Shown: positions 1-5,165, counted from the first letter of the stretch. The stretch is DNA of 5,285 bases from Bacillota bacterium (GCA_023484675.1 JAMDAP010000200.1:1-5285); one strand, 5' to 3'. Notes: generated from the sequence alone by a model not told the origin. Program-made: numbers and translations.

Positions 1-1
1 C

Positions 2-589
2 ATGTTCCGACTGATTCGCCAGAACGGTTTCGGCATTCTTTTCTCTCAGGTCAAAGGACACCCCTTCGCCACTCATTTGCCGTTCGTGGTAAACGAAGCC
101 GGCGGCGAGAAAGGGAGCCTTTCAGGCCATCTTGCGAAGGCCAATCCCCATTGGCGGGAACTTGATGGCGCCGAAGTTCTCGTTGTCTTTCAGGGACCCC
201 ACGCTTATATTTCGCCGTCCTGGTACGCCGAAAAACAGGCTGTGCCGACGTGGAACTATGTAGCCGTGCATGTCTACGGCCAGTGCCGAATCGTGCAGGA
301 CGAGCGAGAGTTGCGAACGTTGCTATCGGAGATGACCCGATTCTATGAGCCGGATTCTCCCCTGGCGGATCATCTGGATGAGGAGTTTTACGTGAAGATG
401 GCCAACGCCATCGTCGGGTTTGAGATTAGGATCACGGCGATGGAGGGCAAGGCGAAACTGAGTCAGAACAGGTCCGCCGACACCATCCGGGGGGTGATTG
501 ACGGCCTGTCAAAGTCACCGGAATGCCTGGACGTTGAAGTCGCTAAGCTGATGCGAACTACCACCCCATACGCTCACGCACCGAGGTGA
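2..589 (+). CDS. paiB: PaiB-family FMN-binding transcriptional regulator, 5'-partial
   Basis: The protein matches the PaiB family (FMN-binding split-barrel fold), named after a Bacillus subtilis negative regulator of sporulation and degradative-enzyme genes. Family landmarks are in order: FATHLPF near residue 23, GHLAKANPHW near 42, VVFQGPHAYISPSWYA near 61-76, VPTWNYVAVHVYG near 81-93, and IVGFEIRIT followed by GKAKLSQNRS in the C-terminal half. The ATG at position 2 is probably internal. Family members usually have about 15 residues before the LIRQN-type motif, which sits only four residues after this ATG, so the true start lies left of the window. The last ~10 residues (after VAKLMR) extend past the usual family end and are read from DNA that is antisense to the dinB remnant. 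The two genes are therefore convergent and overlap. The family assignment is firm; the target genes and the cofactor state are unknown. Confidence 0.9.
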   Translation: MFRLIRQNGFGILFSQVKGHPFATHLPFVVNEAGGEKGSLSGHLAKANPHWRELDGAEVLVVFQGPHAYISPSWYAEKQAVPTWNYVAVHVYGQCRIVQDERELRTLLSEMTRFYEPDSPLADHLDEEFYVKMANAIVGFEIRITAMEGKAKLSQNRSADTIRGVIDGLSKSPECLDVEVAKLMRTTTPYAHAPR

Positions 590-743
590 TGTGCGCCACA
601 CGGTGCCGGCCGTGCCAGGCGTACACCGCCAGCGTTCTGTCCAGGATCATGATCCCCAGGTCGGGATGACGGAACGTACGGGAAAAGTCCGCATCTGACA
701 GATTCGCTACCGCCATGGGAGGCAATGCTGCGAACCGTTCCCG
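558..743 (-). pseudogene. C-terminal remnant of a DinB/YfiT-type metal-dependent hydrolase
   Basis: In the minus-strand frame that ends with TAG at 558-560, the DNA encodes about 60 residues with a clear DinB-superfamily ending: RERFAAL, then LSDADFSRTFRHPDLG, LAVYAWHGRHRVAHITS, and the terminal SVRERMGW. The HRVAH segment supplies the HxxxH pair that, with one earlier histidine, binds metal in YfiT-like enzymes. The N-terminal two thirds of the usual ~150-180 residues, including that first histidine, are missing. Upstream the frame meets a stop at 777-779 and has no start, and by that point the DNA encodes the HxlR domain in another frame. The join lies near 690-743. This is best read as the tail of a gene truncated by a deletion running from hxlR into dinB. 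The exact left edge of homology cannot be set without an alignment. Confidence 0.75.
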
Positions 744-1089
744 GGAATTGCCTGAGCCCCCACTCCGCCAGGGCGTCTACGGCGCGGCCAAGGTCCTGGC
801 CCTTTTCCGTGAGCTGATAGGCGTCGCGCGGGGGGTGCAGGCTGTACGGCACCCGGCGCACGACCGCAGCCGCCTCCAGCCGCTTGAGCCGGTCGGCCAG
901 GATGTTGGAGGGAATCCCTTCCGGCGAGCTGAGAAACTCCGCAAAGCGACTCTTCCCCGCCAGCAAGTCCCGGATGATCAGCAGAGTCCAGCGATCCCCC
1001 ACCAGGTCAAGAGCGCAGGCCACGGGACAGTCGGAGCGGCGCTTGCTCTCCCGGCGCCGGCCGGTCGCAACCTCCCCGCTGGTCTCCAT
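574..1089 (-). CDS. HxlR-family winged-helix transcriptional regulator with an aberrant C-terminal tail
   Basis: Residues about 20-118 form a complete HxlR-type DNA-binding domain: CPVACALDLVGDRWTLLIIRDL (first cysteine at residue 21), then RFAEFL, GIPSNILADRLKRLE (recognition-helix region), YQLTEKG, and an ending around EWGLRQFPGT. The N-terminal cysteine is at the position where some family members (YodB, HypR) sense redox stress; C25 is a second candidate. Redox sensing here is inference. The ATG at 1087-1089 is supported by AGGAGG (complement of 1097-1102) seven bases upstream. After about residue 118 the protein stops resembling the family and continues roughly 50 residues to a stop at 574. 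That tail is out-of-frame dinB sequence, so it is probably an accident of a deletion that removed the original stop. The DNA-binding domain itself looks intact, so the regulator may still work. A TATAAT box and a palindrome lie just upstream. Confidence 0.88.
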   Translation of the reverse strand: METSGEVATGRRRESKRRSDCPVACALDLVGDRWTLLIIRDLLAGKSRFAEFLSSPEGIPSNILADRLKRLEAAAVVRRVPYSLHPPRDAYQLTEKGQDLGRAVDALAEWGLRQFPGTVRSIASHGGSESVRCGLFPYVPSSRPGDHDPGQNAGGVRLARPAPCGAHHLGA

Positions 1090-1096
1090 TGGGTTG

Positions 1097-1102
1097 CCTC
1101 CT
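1097..1102 (-). promoter_or_regulatory. Ribosome binding site of the HxlR gene
   Basis: On the minus strand this reads AGGAGG, seven bases before the ATG at 1089. It fixes the HxlR start. Confidence 0.8.
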
Positions 1103-1115
1103 GCTCGTATCCCTT

Positions 1116-1141
1116 GTGGCCGATCTTGCGGGATCGGTCAC
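1116..1141. promoter_or_regulatory. 26-bp palindrome at the HxlR transcription start, candidate operator
   Basis: GTGGCCGATC (1116-1125), the spacer TTGCGG, then GATCGGTCAC (1132-1141). The arms are inverted repeats of 10 bp with a single mismatch. The centre lies at the expected transcription start of the HxlR gene, just downstream of its TATAAT box, which is where an autorepressor would sit. HxlR proteins bind as dimers to dyad sites and often control their own genes; which protein binds here is inference. Confidence 0.6.
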
Positions 1142-1145
1142 TTGC

Positions 1146-1151
1146 ATTATA
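1146..1151 (-). promoter_or_regulatory. -10 box of the HxlR gene (perfect TATAAT)
   Basis: The minus strand reads TATAAT, which would start transcription near 1139 and give a leader of about 50 bases. At a 16-18 base spacing the -35 region is GC-rich (ACGCGG-like) with no good match to TTGACA and no extended -10 TGn. The promoter may therefore be weak or activator-dependent. The same AT-rich patch read on the plus strand gives TATACA (1148-1153), 16 bases after TTGCGG (1126-1131), a weak divergent promoter possibility. Confidence 0.55.
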
Positions 1152-1318
1152 CAACAGACGGAGACCTACCGCGTGCCCCTGTCGGCGACGGTAGTGAGCG
1201 GCGACAGCGAGCCGGGTGCCCGGAGGCTGGAGGCGGACTCGCTCCGATCAGCTTCCTCTGCCGGATGAACCGGGAACCGATTCGCAGCTCCTCACGACGC
1301 GGCCCATCTTACCAGTGC
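1152..1318. other. Intergenic stretch without a gene, rich in inverted repeats
   Basis: No convincing reading frame was found on either strand between the HxlR promoter and the putative thi promoter. Complementary segments are dense. CTACCG (1166-1171) pairs with CGGTAG (1189-1194). CTGTCG (1179-1184) pairs with CGACAG (1202-1207). CCGG (1212-1215) pairs with CCGG (1220-1223) across a 4-base loop. CGAG (1208-1211) pairs with CTCG (1238-1241). The first two pairs interleave, as in a pseudoknot. It could be leader RNA if transcription starts near 1160, or simply GC-rich spacer. Confidence 0.4.
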
Positions 1319-1347
1319 TTGACGGCGGCGGCCCCAGGTGCTACTCT
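1319..1347 (+). promoter_or_regulatory. Putative promoter of the thi riboswitch-transporter operon
   Basis: TTGACG (1319-1324) matches five of six bases of the -35 consensus. It is followed after exactly 17 bases by TACTCT (1342-1347), a weak (3/6) -10 box. Transcription would begin near 1354, about 25 bases before the first paired bases of the riboswitch, a normal spacing for a riboswitch leader. Confidence 0.5.
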
Positions 1348-1377
1348 CACCATGACATCCAAAGGTTCCTCATATTG

Positions 1378-1468
1378 CCACTAGGGGGGCCCAACCGGGC
1401 TGAGATCAGGTCAGGCAAGACCTGGACCCTTTGTACCTGAACTGGGTAATACCAGCGGAGGGAAGTGG
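1378..1468 (+). ncRNA. TPP riboswitch (THI-box) aptamer
   Basis: The aptamer binds thiamine pyrophosphate and represses the downstream operon when the vitamin cofactor is plentiful. The conserved THI-box blocks are all visible: the 5' GGGG run (1384-1389), CTGAGA (1400-1405), ACCC then TT (1426-1432), ACCTGAAC with GGGTAATACCAGCG (1435-1457), and AGGGAAGT (1459-1466). Closing stem P1 is CCACT (1378-1382) with AGTGG (1464-1468). A short stem GCCC/GGGC closes on AACC just before CTGAGA. A variable hairpin CAGGTC/GACCTG spans 1407-1424, and CTGG/CCAG (1442-1445 with 1452-1455) forms the P5 region. The usual GCGTAGGG reads GCGGAGGG here. That change creates perfect complementarity with the terminator arm at 1496-1502. 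Confidence 0.96.
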
Positions 1469-1488
1469 ACGTCGGCCGGAAGCAATTG

Positions 1489-1525
1489 AAGGCCGCCTCC
1501 GCATTCCCGCGGAGGCGGCCTTTAT
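1489..1525 (+). terminator. Intrinsic terminator of the TPP riboswitch (expression platform)
   Basis: The arms 1489-1502 and 1509-1522 are perfect inverted repeats of 14 bp (core GGCCGCCTCCGC) around the 6-base loop ATTCCC, followed by a short T-tract ending TTTAT. It lies 20 bases after the aptamer and about 115 bases before the ATPase start, so it should control read-through rather than translation. The 5' arm segment 1496-1502 (CCTCCGC) is also complementary to GCGGAGG (1455-1461) in the aptamer. This gives an antiterminator that is mutually exclusive with both the ligand-bound fold and the terminator. TPP binding would thus favour termination. Confidence 0.9.
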
Positions 1526-1530
1526 CGCTT

Positions 1531-1555
1531 GCACGCGGCCCTCGCACGCGGCCCT
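1531..1555 (+). repeat. Short tandem direct repeat, two copies of a 12-mer
   Basis: GCACGCGGCCCT occurs at 1531-1542 and again at 1544-1555, separated by one base, immediately after the riboswitch terminator. It has no obvious role and may be a replication-slippage duplication in the leader. Confidence 0.6.
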
Positions 1556-1593
1556 TGTTGGAGGCCCGCCAGCCGCTCTCGAACGCTCCTTGC

Positions 1594-1614
1594 CAGGCGC
1601 GGCTGCCGCGCCTG
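1594..1614 (+). promoter_or_regulatory. Strong hairpin in the operon leader just before the ATPase RBS
   Basis: CAGGCGCGG (1594-1602), CTG, CCGCGCCTG (1606-1614) is a perfect 9-bp stem with a 3-base loop. No T-tract follows, so it is not an intrinsic terminator. It ends ten bases before the ribosome binding site of the ATPase. It could protect the 5' end of a processed mRNA or affect translation; either role is inference. Confidence 0.5.
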
Positions 1615-1624
1615 AGACGGTCGG

Positions 1625-1632
1625 AAAGGGGG
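1625..1632 (+). promoter_or_regulatory. Ribosome binding site of the ATPase gene
   Basis: AAAGGGGG lies seven bases before the GTG at 1640. It supports this GTG over the earlier start codons in overlapping frames. Confidence 0.65.
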
Positions 1633-1639
1633 AAACCGC

Positions 1640-2371
1640 GTGGCCTCAGCCACTCTCGAAGTGGAGCACGTCAGCTTCGCCTACGGCGACACGCCATTGC
1701 TCCAGAATTTCAGCCTCGAGGTCCGCCAGGGCGAGTTCGTCTCGCTGGTGGGAGCCAGTGGATCGGGCAAGAGCACGATCTTTAAGCTACTTACCGGACT
1801 CCTCAGGCCCAGGGCGGGAACCATTCGGGTCATGGGCGCACCGCCGGCCCCGGGCCGCGTTGGCTATATGCCCCAGGCCGATTGCCTCATGCCCTGGCGC
1901 ACTGCCCTGGACAACGCCGCGGCCGGCCTGGAAGTGCGGGGAGTGCCCCTGGCCCGGGCGCGGGAAGGGGCCAGGGCCCTGTGGGCCGACTTCGGCCTCA
2001 CCGGGGCCGAGGACCGCTACCCGCACCAACTCTCGGGGGGAATGCGCCAGCGCGTGGCCTTTCTGCGCACGGTGCTGGGCGATCACCCGGTCTTGCTGCT
2101 TGATGAGCCCTTTGGCGCCTTGGACGCCCTGACCCGGGCGCAGATGCAGCAGTGGCTGCTCGACCTCTGGGACCGCCTCGGCAAGACCGTGCTGTTTATC
2201 ACCCACGACGCGGAGGAGGCCGCCCTGCTCTCCGACCGGGTCTACGTCCTGAAAGGACGGGGCGTGGAAATCCCCATAGGCCTTCCCCGTCCCCGCCGTT
2301 ACGGCATGGTCACGGACCCGGCGCTGGTGGAGCGGCGGGGGGCCATCCTGCGGGAGGTGGGCGTGTGCTGA
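1640..2371 (+). CDS. thiZ: ABC transporter ATPase, thiamine-precursor importer (ThiZ-like)
   Basis: This 243-residue cytoplasmic subunit hydrolyses ATP to drive import through the neighbouring permease. All ABC motifs are present: Walker A GASGSGKST (residues 38-46), Q-loop Q79, signature LSGGMRQR (131-138), Walker B VLLLDE (151-156), D-loop ALD (160-162) and H-loop H189 in FITHDAEEA. It belongs to the nitrate/sulfonate/taurine group (SsuB/TauB-like), the group that includes ThiZ. The start is GTG with AAAGGGGG upstream. The gene is first in the operon behind the TPP riboswitch, and its stop TGA (2369-2371) overlaps the permease start, which suggests translational coupling. The substrate is inferred from the riboswitch and the binding protein, not from this subunit, since ATPases of the group look alike. 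Transcription is expected to fall when TPP is high. Confidence 0.92.
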   Translation: MASATLEVEHVSFAYGDTPLLQNFSLEVRQGEFVSLVGASGSGKSTIFKLLTGLLRPRAGTIRVMGAPPAPGRVGYMPQADCLMPWRTALDNAAAGLEVRGVPLARAREGARALWADFGLTGAEDRYPHQLSGGMRQRVAFLRTVLGDHPVLLLDEPFGALDALTRAQMQQWLLDLWDRLGKTVLFITHDAEEAALLSDRVYVLKGRGVEIPIGLPRPRRYGMVTDPALVERRGAILREVGVC

Positions 2372-3141
2372 AGAACTTTGGCCTCCTCAAGAAATACGGC
2401 CCGGCTCTGGCCCTGCTGGTGGTGCTGCTGATCGTCTGGGAAACCGCCTCCCGCCTGCTGCGGGTACCCACCTACGTCCTGCCTCCTCCCAGCCGCATCG
2501 CAGGGGCGTTGTGGCAGTGGCGGGGCCCCCTCTTCCTGCAGCACCTGCCGGTCACCCTGTGGGAGACCCTCCTGGGCCTCGTCATCAGCATCGTCCTGGG
2601 CGTGACCCTGGCCGCGGCGATGCACCTGTCACCACTCGTCAACCGGTCCCTCTACCCGTTGGTGGTCGCTTCCCAGACCATTCCCACCATCGCCATAGCG
2701 CCGGTCTTCCTCTTCTGGTTCGGCTTCTCACTTGCCGAAAAGGTGGCTGTGGTCGTCCTGTACAGCATCTTCCCCCTGGCCGTCAACACCTTTGACGGCC
2801 TGCGGTCCGCCGATCCCGACCTGCTGGCCTGGATGCAGGCTGCAGGGGCGCGGCGCTGGCGCACCCTCCGCATGGTGGAGGTGCCGGCGGCCCTCCCTGC
2901 GTTCTTCACCGGTTTGAAGGTCGCAGCCACCTACAGCATCACCGGCGCCGTGATCGGTGAGTGGCTCGGCGGCGACAACGGCCTGGGCATCTTCGGCCGC
3001 CGGGCAGCCAGCGCCTTGAAGGCTCCGGAGCTATTCGCTTCCGTGCTGCTCCTGGCCCTGTTGGGCATTGCTCTGTTTTGGCTATCCGCCTGGGCGGAAC
3101 GGCGATTCACGCCGCACCACGCTCAGGGAAAAGAAGAATGA
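2365..3141 (+). CDS. thiX: ABC transporter permease, thiamine-precursor importer (ThiX-like)
   Basis: This 258-residue inner-membrane subunit of the BPD-transporter (SsuC/TauC-like) family forms the channel for the substrate. Hydrophobic segments lie near residues 12-32, 65-86, 98-118, 127-143, 183-200 and 222-243, consistent with six helices. The VPTYVLPPPSRI motif after the first helix is typical of the family. The EAA coupling loop that contacts the ATPase is seen at 156-185 (MQAAGARRWRTLRMVEVPAALP, then TGLK). The start chosen is GTG 2365-2367, preceded by GGGAGGTGG at 2352-2360 and overlapping the ATPase gene by 7 bases. The open frame extends far upstream to 2152, but that part runs through the ATPase gene in another frame and encodes no family sequence. 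The length is normal for the family. The binding-protein gene follows after 16 bases. Confidence 0.9.
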   Translation: MLKNFGLLKKYGPALALLVVLLIVWETASRLLRVPTYVLPPPSRIAGALWQWRGPLFLQHLPVTLWETLLGLVISIVLGVTLAAAMHLSPLVNRSLYPLVVASQTIPTIAIAPVFLFWFGFSLAEKVAVVVLYSIFPLAVNTFDGLRSADPDLLAWMQAAGARRWRTLRMVEVPAALPAFFTGLKVAATYSITGAVIGEWLGGDNGLGIFGRRAASALKAPELFASVLLLALLGIALFWLSAWAERRFTPHHAQGKEE

Positions 3142-3143
3142 CA

Positions 3144-3152
3144 TAAGGAGGA
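3144..3152 (+). promoter_or_regulatory. Ribosome binding site of the substrate-binding lipoprotein gene
   Basis: TAAGGAGGA ends five bases before the ATG at 3158 and is the strongest site in the operon. It rules out the longer open frame that begins at 3068. High translation of the binding protein relative to the channel subunits is usual in ABC importers. Confidence 0.85.
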
Positions 3153-3157
3153 CCCCC

Positions 3158-4192
3158 ATGCTGCGCAAGATCGCCCTCGCCCTTGTCTCCGCCCTTCTGC
3201 TGACAGCCTGCAGCCCCGGCGCCGCTTCCAAGACCGGCGGCGCTTCCGGAACCACGGCGCCCTCCTCCGCCCCTGCGCCGAAGGAACTGAAGAAGGTCTC
3301 CCTCATGCTCGACTGGTACCCGAACGCCGTACACTCCTTCATCTACGCGGCGATCGAGCAGGGCTACTTCAAGGCGGAGGGCATCGATGTGGATATCAGG
3401 ATGCCCGCCGACGACCCCACGGAAGGCATCAAGCTGGTGGGCACGGGCAAGGAGACCTTCGCCTTCTATTACCAGGCCGACACTCTGCTGGCCCGGGCTG
3501 AAGGCGTCCCGGTGGTCTCCGTGGCCGCGGTGGTGCGCCATCCGCTGAACGGCATCATGGTCCGGACGGCCGGTGGCATCAAGAGCCCCAGGGACCTGGA
3601 GGGCAAGCGGATCGGCTATGCCGGCACGCCGGAGGGCGAGGCCATGATCAAGACCATGGTCAAGACCGCCGGCGGCGATCCGGCCAAGGTGAAGATCACC
3701 AACGTCGGCTTCGACCTGATCCCCGCCCTGGCCACGAAGAAGGTGGACGCCCTCAACGGCGCCTACATCAACCACGAGCAACTGCTGCTGGAGAAGCAGG
3801 GCATCCCCATCACCTACTTCAACCCGGCGAAGTTCGGCGTGCCCGACTACTACGAGTTGGTACTCATCACCGGCGAGCAGACGGTCAAGAACGACCCGGA
3901 GATGGTCAAGGCCTTCTGGGGGGCTCTGTCCAAGGGCCAGGCGTGGGTGGAGCAGAACTCTGGCGCCGCCCTGAAGCGGCTGCTATCCAAGCAGGACAAA
4001 AACTTCCCCCTGGACCAGGACGTGGAGACCAGGTCGCTCCAGATTCTGCTGCCGCTGATGACGGAAAAGGGCGTGCCCTTCGGGCTGCAGACGGCGGAGA
4101 ACTGGCAGGCGACGGCGGACTGGCTGGTCTCCGCCGGCATGCTGAAGCCCGGCGTGAAGGTGGCGGACGCGTTCGTCAACGTCGTCCAGTAG
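3158..4192 (+). CDS. thiY: ABC transporter substrate-binding lipoprotein, NMT1/THI5-like (ThiY-like)
   Basis: This 344-residue extracellular receptor should capture the substrate and deliver it to the permease. Residues 1-17 form a lipoprotein signal peptide ending in the lipobox LTAC, with the lipidated cysteine at 18. A flexible Ala/Ser/Gly/Pro linker runs to about residue 42. The rest is an NMT1/THI5-like type II binding fold. LMLDWYPNAVHSFIYAA (49-65), GYFKAEGIDV, FAFYYQADTLLARAEGVPVVSVAAV and HPLNGIMV are characteristic. The family includes Bacillus halodurans ThiY, which binds formylaminopyrimidine, and eukaryotic THI5 proteins involved in making the thiamine pyrimidine. Together with the TPP riboswitch this indicates uptake of a pyrimidine moiety of thiamine. 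Whether the ligand is HMP, formylaminopyrimidine or another relative cannot be read from the sequence. No salvage enzyme (TenA, YlmB or ThiD) lies in the window. A terminator follows after about 45 bases. Confidence 0.92.
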   Translation: MLRKIALALVSALLLTACSPGAASKTGGASGTTAPSSAPAPKELKKVSLMLDWYPNAVHSFIYAAIEQGYFKAEGIDVDIRMPADDPTEGIKLVGTGKETFAFYYQADTLLARAEGVPVVSVAAVVRHPLNGIMVRTAGGIKSPRDLEGKRIGYAGTPEGEAMIKTMVKTAGGDPAKVKITNVGFDLIPALATKKVDALNGAYINHEQLLLEKQGIPITYFNPAKFGVPDYYELVLITGEQTVKNDPEMVKAFWGALSKGQAWVEQNSGAALKRLLSKQDKNFPLDQDVETRSLQILLPLMTEKGVPFGLQTAENWQATADWLVSAGMLKPGVKVADAFVNVVQ

Positions 4193-4236
4193 ACAGCCAT
4201 CCACGCCGCCCCGTATGAGACGTCATCCAAAACATG

Positions 4237-4269
4237 GAGCCCCGCGCCGTCAGACGGCCGGGGCTCTTT
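4237..4269 (+). terminator. Intrinsic terminator after the thi transporter operon
   Basis: GAGCCCCG (4237-4244) and GCCGT (4246-4250) pair with ACGGC (4254-4258) and CGGGGCTC (4259-4266), leaving one bulged base and a CAG loop, followed by TTT. On the opposite strand the stem is followed four bases later by TTTT, so it may also serve, less well, the convergent gene that ends at 4341. Confidence 0.8.
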
Positions 4270-4340
4270 CCGATGTTGCAAGGAGCCTACGCCTGTCGGT
4301 TCCGCGTAGTCGTCCTCATCTGTCGTGGAACTTGGCCCAT

Positions 4341-5162
4341 TCAGTCTCCGCTGACAGCCAACGCGGCGTCGCCGGCCGTTTGCACCTGCGCCCCGGCGGC
4401 AGCGCCGGCCCCAACTGGCGCGTTCACCGAGGCGTTCGCAGCCGCACCCGCTGCCGCGCCGGCACGCCCCGAAATGCCGAGCGACCCCAACATATGGCTG
4501 AAAGCCGCGGCGATCCGGGCCAGGAAAACGGAACCTTCCCCGGGACGCTTCGCAGAGATTGCGCTGGAGGGCCCGGTCTTAGCTGTGGCCACCGTGGAGG
4601 ATCCCGCACCGGTCGTCACCGACGTTCGGGACACGGACCCTTGCGGCTGGGTACTCTGGGGGGCCGGCTGGACGTGACTCTTAGCCGCCCCGCTAACAGC
4701 GGCCGCGGCGCCCACGTTGGCCCCGGCTGCTACCTGCGCCTCAGCACCGCCACCAAACAGGGCGGCAAAGAACGCCTTGATGCGAACCGCCAGGCGGCTG
4801 AGCAGCCCCAATTCACTTCTGGCACCGGCGGTGGCGCGAGCGTCCACGCCGCTGTCCGCTGAGGGTCCAGACAGGCCGGCGCGCACCGCCAGGGATGTGG
4901 TCCCTTCAGCCTTGAGACTGCCTTCTGCGCTCGTCGCGGCACCCGTTGACCCGGCGGCCGGCGATGTCCCCTGCGCGGTCAGGGGACCGGAGACGGCGGC
5001 TCCGGTCCCGCCAAGCTGACCCCCTGCCAATATCTGTGCTCCCGCTGTGACTTGCGCCGGGGGAGTTGTCGCAGCCATTCCTACAGGAGCCTGAAGCCAA
5101 AGCAGCGCGAGGCTGGTCATGACGGCCAGGACGGCCTTTCCTCCATGGTTTCGACTCATCAT
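4341..5162 (-). CDS. Exported Ala/Gly/Ser-rich low-complexity repeat protein, function unknown
   Basis: The family is not recognised. The 273-residue product begins with a Sec signal peptide: a basic start (SRNHGGK), a hydrophobic core (residues 10-23) and a likely cut after VGMA at residue 30. The mature part is very rich in Ala, Gly, Ser and Thr and has no cysteine. Two amphipathic segments resemble each other, VRIKAFFAALFG (126-137) and ARIAAAFSHMLG (215-226), each followed by Ala/Gly-rich sequence. An AGAQ/AGAN...AVSG motif recurs at 40-59, 146-158 and 257-272, the last at the C-terminus. There is no sorting motif and no further membrane helix, so secretion or loose wall association is likely (inference). 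The start is the first of two adjacent ATGs; a TAG lies directly upstream in frame, so no longer form is possible. Overlapping plus-strand frames are open because of GC content and lack a signal peptide or RBS. Confidence 0.72.
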   Translation of the reverse strand: MMSRNHGGKAVLAVMTSLALLWLQAPVGMAATTPPAQVTAGAQILAGGQLGGTGAAVSGPLTAQGTSPAAGSTGAATSAEGSLKAEGTTSLAVRAGLSGPSADSGVDARATAGARSELGLLSRLAVRIKAFFAALFGGGAEAQVAAGANVGAAAAVSGAAKSHVQPAPQSTQPQGSVSRTSVTTGAGSSTVATAKTGPSSAISAKRPGEGSVFLARIAAAFSHMLGSLGISGRAGAAAGAAANASVNAPVGAGAAAGAQVQTAGDAALAVSGD

Positions 5163-5165
5163 CTA

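Noticed and set aside
715..1194. Plus-strand frames opposite the HxlR gene
   Set aside because: No family similarity. They are antisense to a well-conserved winged-helix domain.
1160..1345. T-box leader before the thi operon (AGACGGAGAC start and AGCGAGCC/GGCTGGAGGC elements look stem I-like)
   Set aside because: No conserved T-box antiterminator sequence (TGGNACCGCG type), no clear specifier loop and no terminator of its own. A complete TPP riboswitch follows instead.
1594..1614. Second intrinsic terminator in the thi leader
   Set aside because: The stem is strong but no T-tract follows, so it was kept only as a leader hairpin.
1431..2132. Long plus-strand frame (233 codons) across the riboswitch terminator and ATPase gene
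   Set aside because: It overlaps the ATPase in another frame and crosses the terminator. It is a Pro/Ser/Arg-rich product typical of shifted GC-rich coding DNA.
2152..2364. Longer permease reading frame starting at the ATG at 2152
   Set aside because: This part runs through the ATPase gene in another frame and encodes no transporter-like sequence. GTG 2365 has a good RBS and gives the normal family length.
3068..3157. Longer start for the binding protein at 3068
   Set aside because: It would bury the lipoprotein signal peptide behind 30 residues read from permease DNA. ATG 3158 has a strong TAAGGAGGA site.
4215..4862. Plus-strand frame opposite the exported repeat protein
   Set aside because: It starts before the operon terminator, has no RBS, and gives an Arg/Gly-rich shadow product. 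The minus-strand frame has a signal peptide and RBS.
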